Part shown: positions 20,854 to 21,359 of the stretch, in pieces
Layout: every line of letters begins with the position of its first letter
Numbering within the stretch: position 1 is the first letter of the stretch
From: Deltaproteobacteria bacterium
GTDB lineage: Bacteria > Myxococcota > B64-G9
Assembly: GCA_003647095.1 (NCBI GenBank)
Contig: QMME01000018.1
Location: 1-21,359, forward strand
Length of the DNA stretch: 21,359 nt
Direction of reading: 5' to 3'
Translations under genes and position numbers: made by a program
The notes under the pieces: model-generated
What the model saw: the letters and a program-made list of their open reading frames with translations, nothing else
The model's database searches: none
Told to the model about the DNA's origin: nothing

Positions 20854-21359
20854 CCTGTTCCTGCTCTCGGGGGGAATCATCCTCGGCCACCGTCTCGCCG
20901 AAGAGGATCATCCGGCCCAACGACAGGTACTTGTCGGCGGGAAAGTGCTTGTAGAAATCACCCAGCACGGCGTCGAAATCGCCATAGCGCTCGCCGGGGT
21001 CGTCGCGGGTCATCTTCTCGAATAAATCGTCGGCGGCCTGGGGAATGTCCTTGCCCGTCTCCGAGGGCAAGGGAGAGCGGCGCCCGGGGATATGGCCGGT
21101 GAGCATCTCGTAGAACAATATGCCCAGGGCATAGATGTCCGAGGAGACATCCTGCAGGGAACGGTCTTTCATCTGCTCCGGCGACAGGTAGGCGATGGAA
21201 CCGGCCACCAGCTGGGGAACCGAGCGGTTGGCATCGGTCTTGAGCAGGCTGGTGATGCCGAAATCGGTGAGCCGCACGTTACCCTGGGCATCGAAGAGCA
21301 CGTTCTCCGGCTTCAGGTTGCCGTGCACCACTCCCCGGGCATGGGCCTCGCGCAGGGCG
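20846..21359 (-). CDS. Hanks-type Ser/Thr kinase-like protein, C-terminal part, catalytic Asp replaced
   Basis: Only the last 170 residues are in the window; the N-lobe lies beyond the right edge. The catalytic loop reads VVHGNLKPENVLF: the usual HRD is HGN, so the catalytic base Asp is Asn, whereas the Lys and Asn of KPEN are kept. The metal-binding DFG (LTDFGI) is intact. The activation segment ends in YLSPEQM, and the helical end of the C-lobe (DVSSDIYALGILFYEMLTG, DDPGERY) is normal. The chain stops soon after the kinase domain, with an acidic tail and no extracellular domain at this end. Hanks kinases phosphorylate Ser/Thr. With the Asp missing, a weak kinase or pseudokinase scaffold is likely. 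It is the first visible gene of the overlapping minus-strand chain, so it may act on a function shared with the lipoproteins downstream. Confidence 0.87.
   Translation of the reverse strand, partial: ALREAHARGVVHGNLKPENVLFDAQGNVRLTDFGITSLLKTDANRSVPQLVAGSIAYLSPEQMKDRSLQDVSSDIYALGILFYEMLTGHIPGRRSPLPSETGKDIPQAADDLFEKMTRDDPGERYGDFDAVLGDFYKHFPADKYLSLGRMILFGETVAEDDSPREQEQDE

Overview
The window is GC-rich and gene-dense. It looks like a chromosomal segment from Myxococcota or a close deltaproteobacterial relative, probably an uncultivated lineage. The evidence is a MYXO-CTERM-like sorting tail on a matrixin protease, several very cysteine-rich secreted lipoproteins, a Hanks-type Ser/Thr kinase-like protein and a gingipain-like secreted peptidase. 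I find 17 protein-coding genes, two of them cut by the window edges, and no tRNA, rRNA or CRISPR array.

Layout. (1) Positions 1-3551 (-) hold a large secreted C25 (gingipain-like) peptidase whose C-terminus lies beyond the left edge. It diverges from a lipoprotein gene at 3776-5188 (+), and the gap between them carries a perfect CRP-type palindrome. (2) A cluster of GGGGACAGGCCCG repeats ending in a strong hairpin (5235-5359) precedes a two-gene unit: an amidase-signature hydrolase resembling plant-type fatty acid amide hydrolase, and a dihydropyrimidinase-family metal hydrolase (5440-8566). (3) A four-gene minus-strand operon (11850 down to 8563) is linked throughout by ATGA stop/start overlaps. 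It encodes a small secreted protein, a MYXO-CTERM matrixin, a VWA lipoprotein and a Cys-rich lipoprotein, and is probably read from a leaderless promoter. (4) A divergent pair follows at 11974-13815 (+): a small membrane-anchored protein and a class III adenylate cyclase. (5) An AbiE-like gene pair at 14044-15883 (+), a winged-helix regulator plus a nucleotidyltransferase, has foreign-looking codon use and an elaborate operator array in its promoter. It is followed by about 345 bases of unassigned, partly AT-rich DNA. (6) A minus-strand helical protein of unknown function with its own promoter lies at 16229-17266. (7) A minus-strand chain runs from the right edge to 17338: kinase-like protein with a degenerate catalytic loop, NTF2-like lipoprotein, helical protein with a basic tail, 725-residue Cys-rich lipoprotein, small membrane protein. 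Most of its junctions overlap.

How the parts may work together (inference). Most of the window encodes cell-surface or secreted products: two peptidases and several disulfide-rich lipoproteins. The adenylate cyclase and the CRP-type operator suggest that cAMP signalling could control the divergent peptidase/lipoprotein pair. The AbiE-like pair is the best candidate for an accessory defence or toxin-antitoxin module. Its promoter holds seven GTTGC half-sites in a regular pattern, which is the most unusual regulatory structure in the window.
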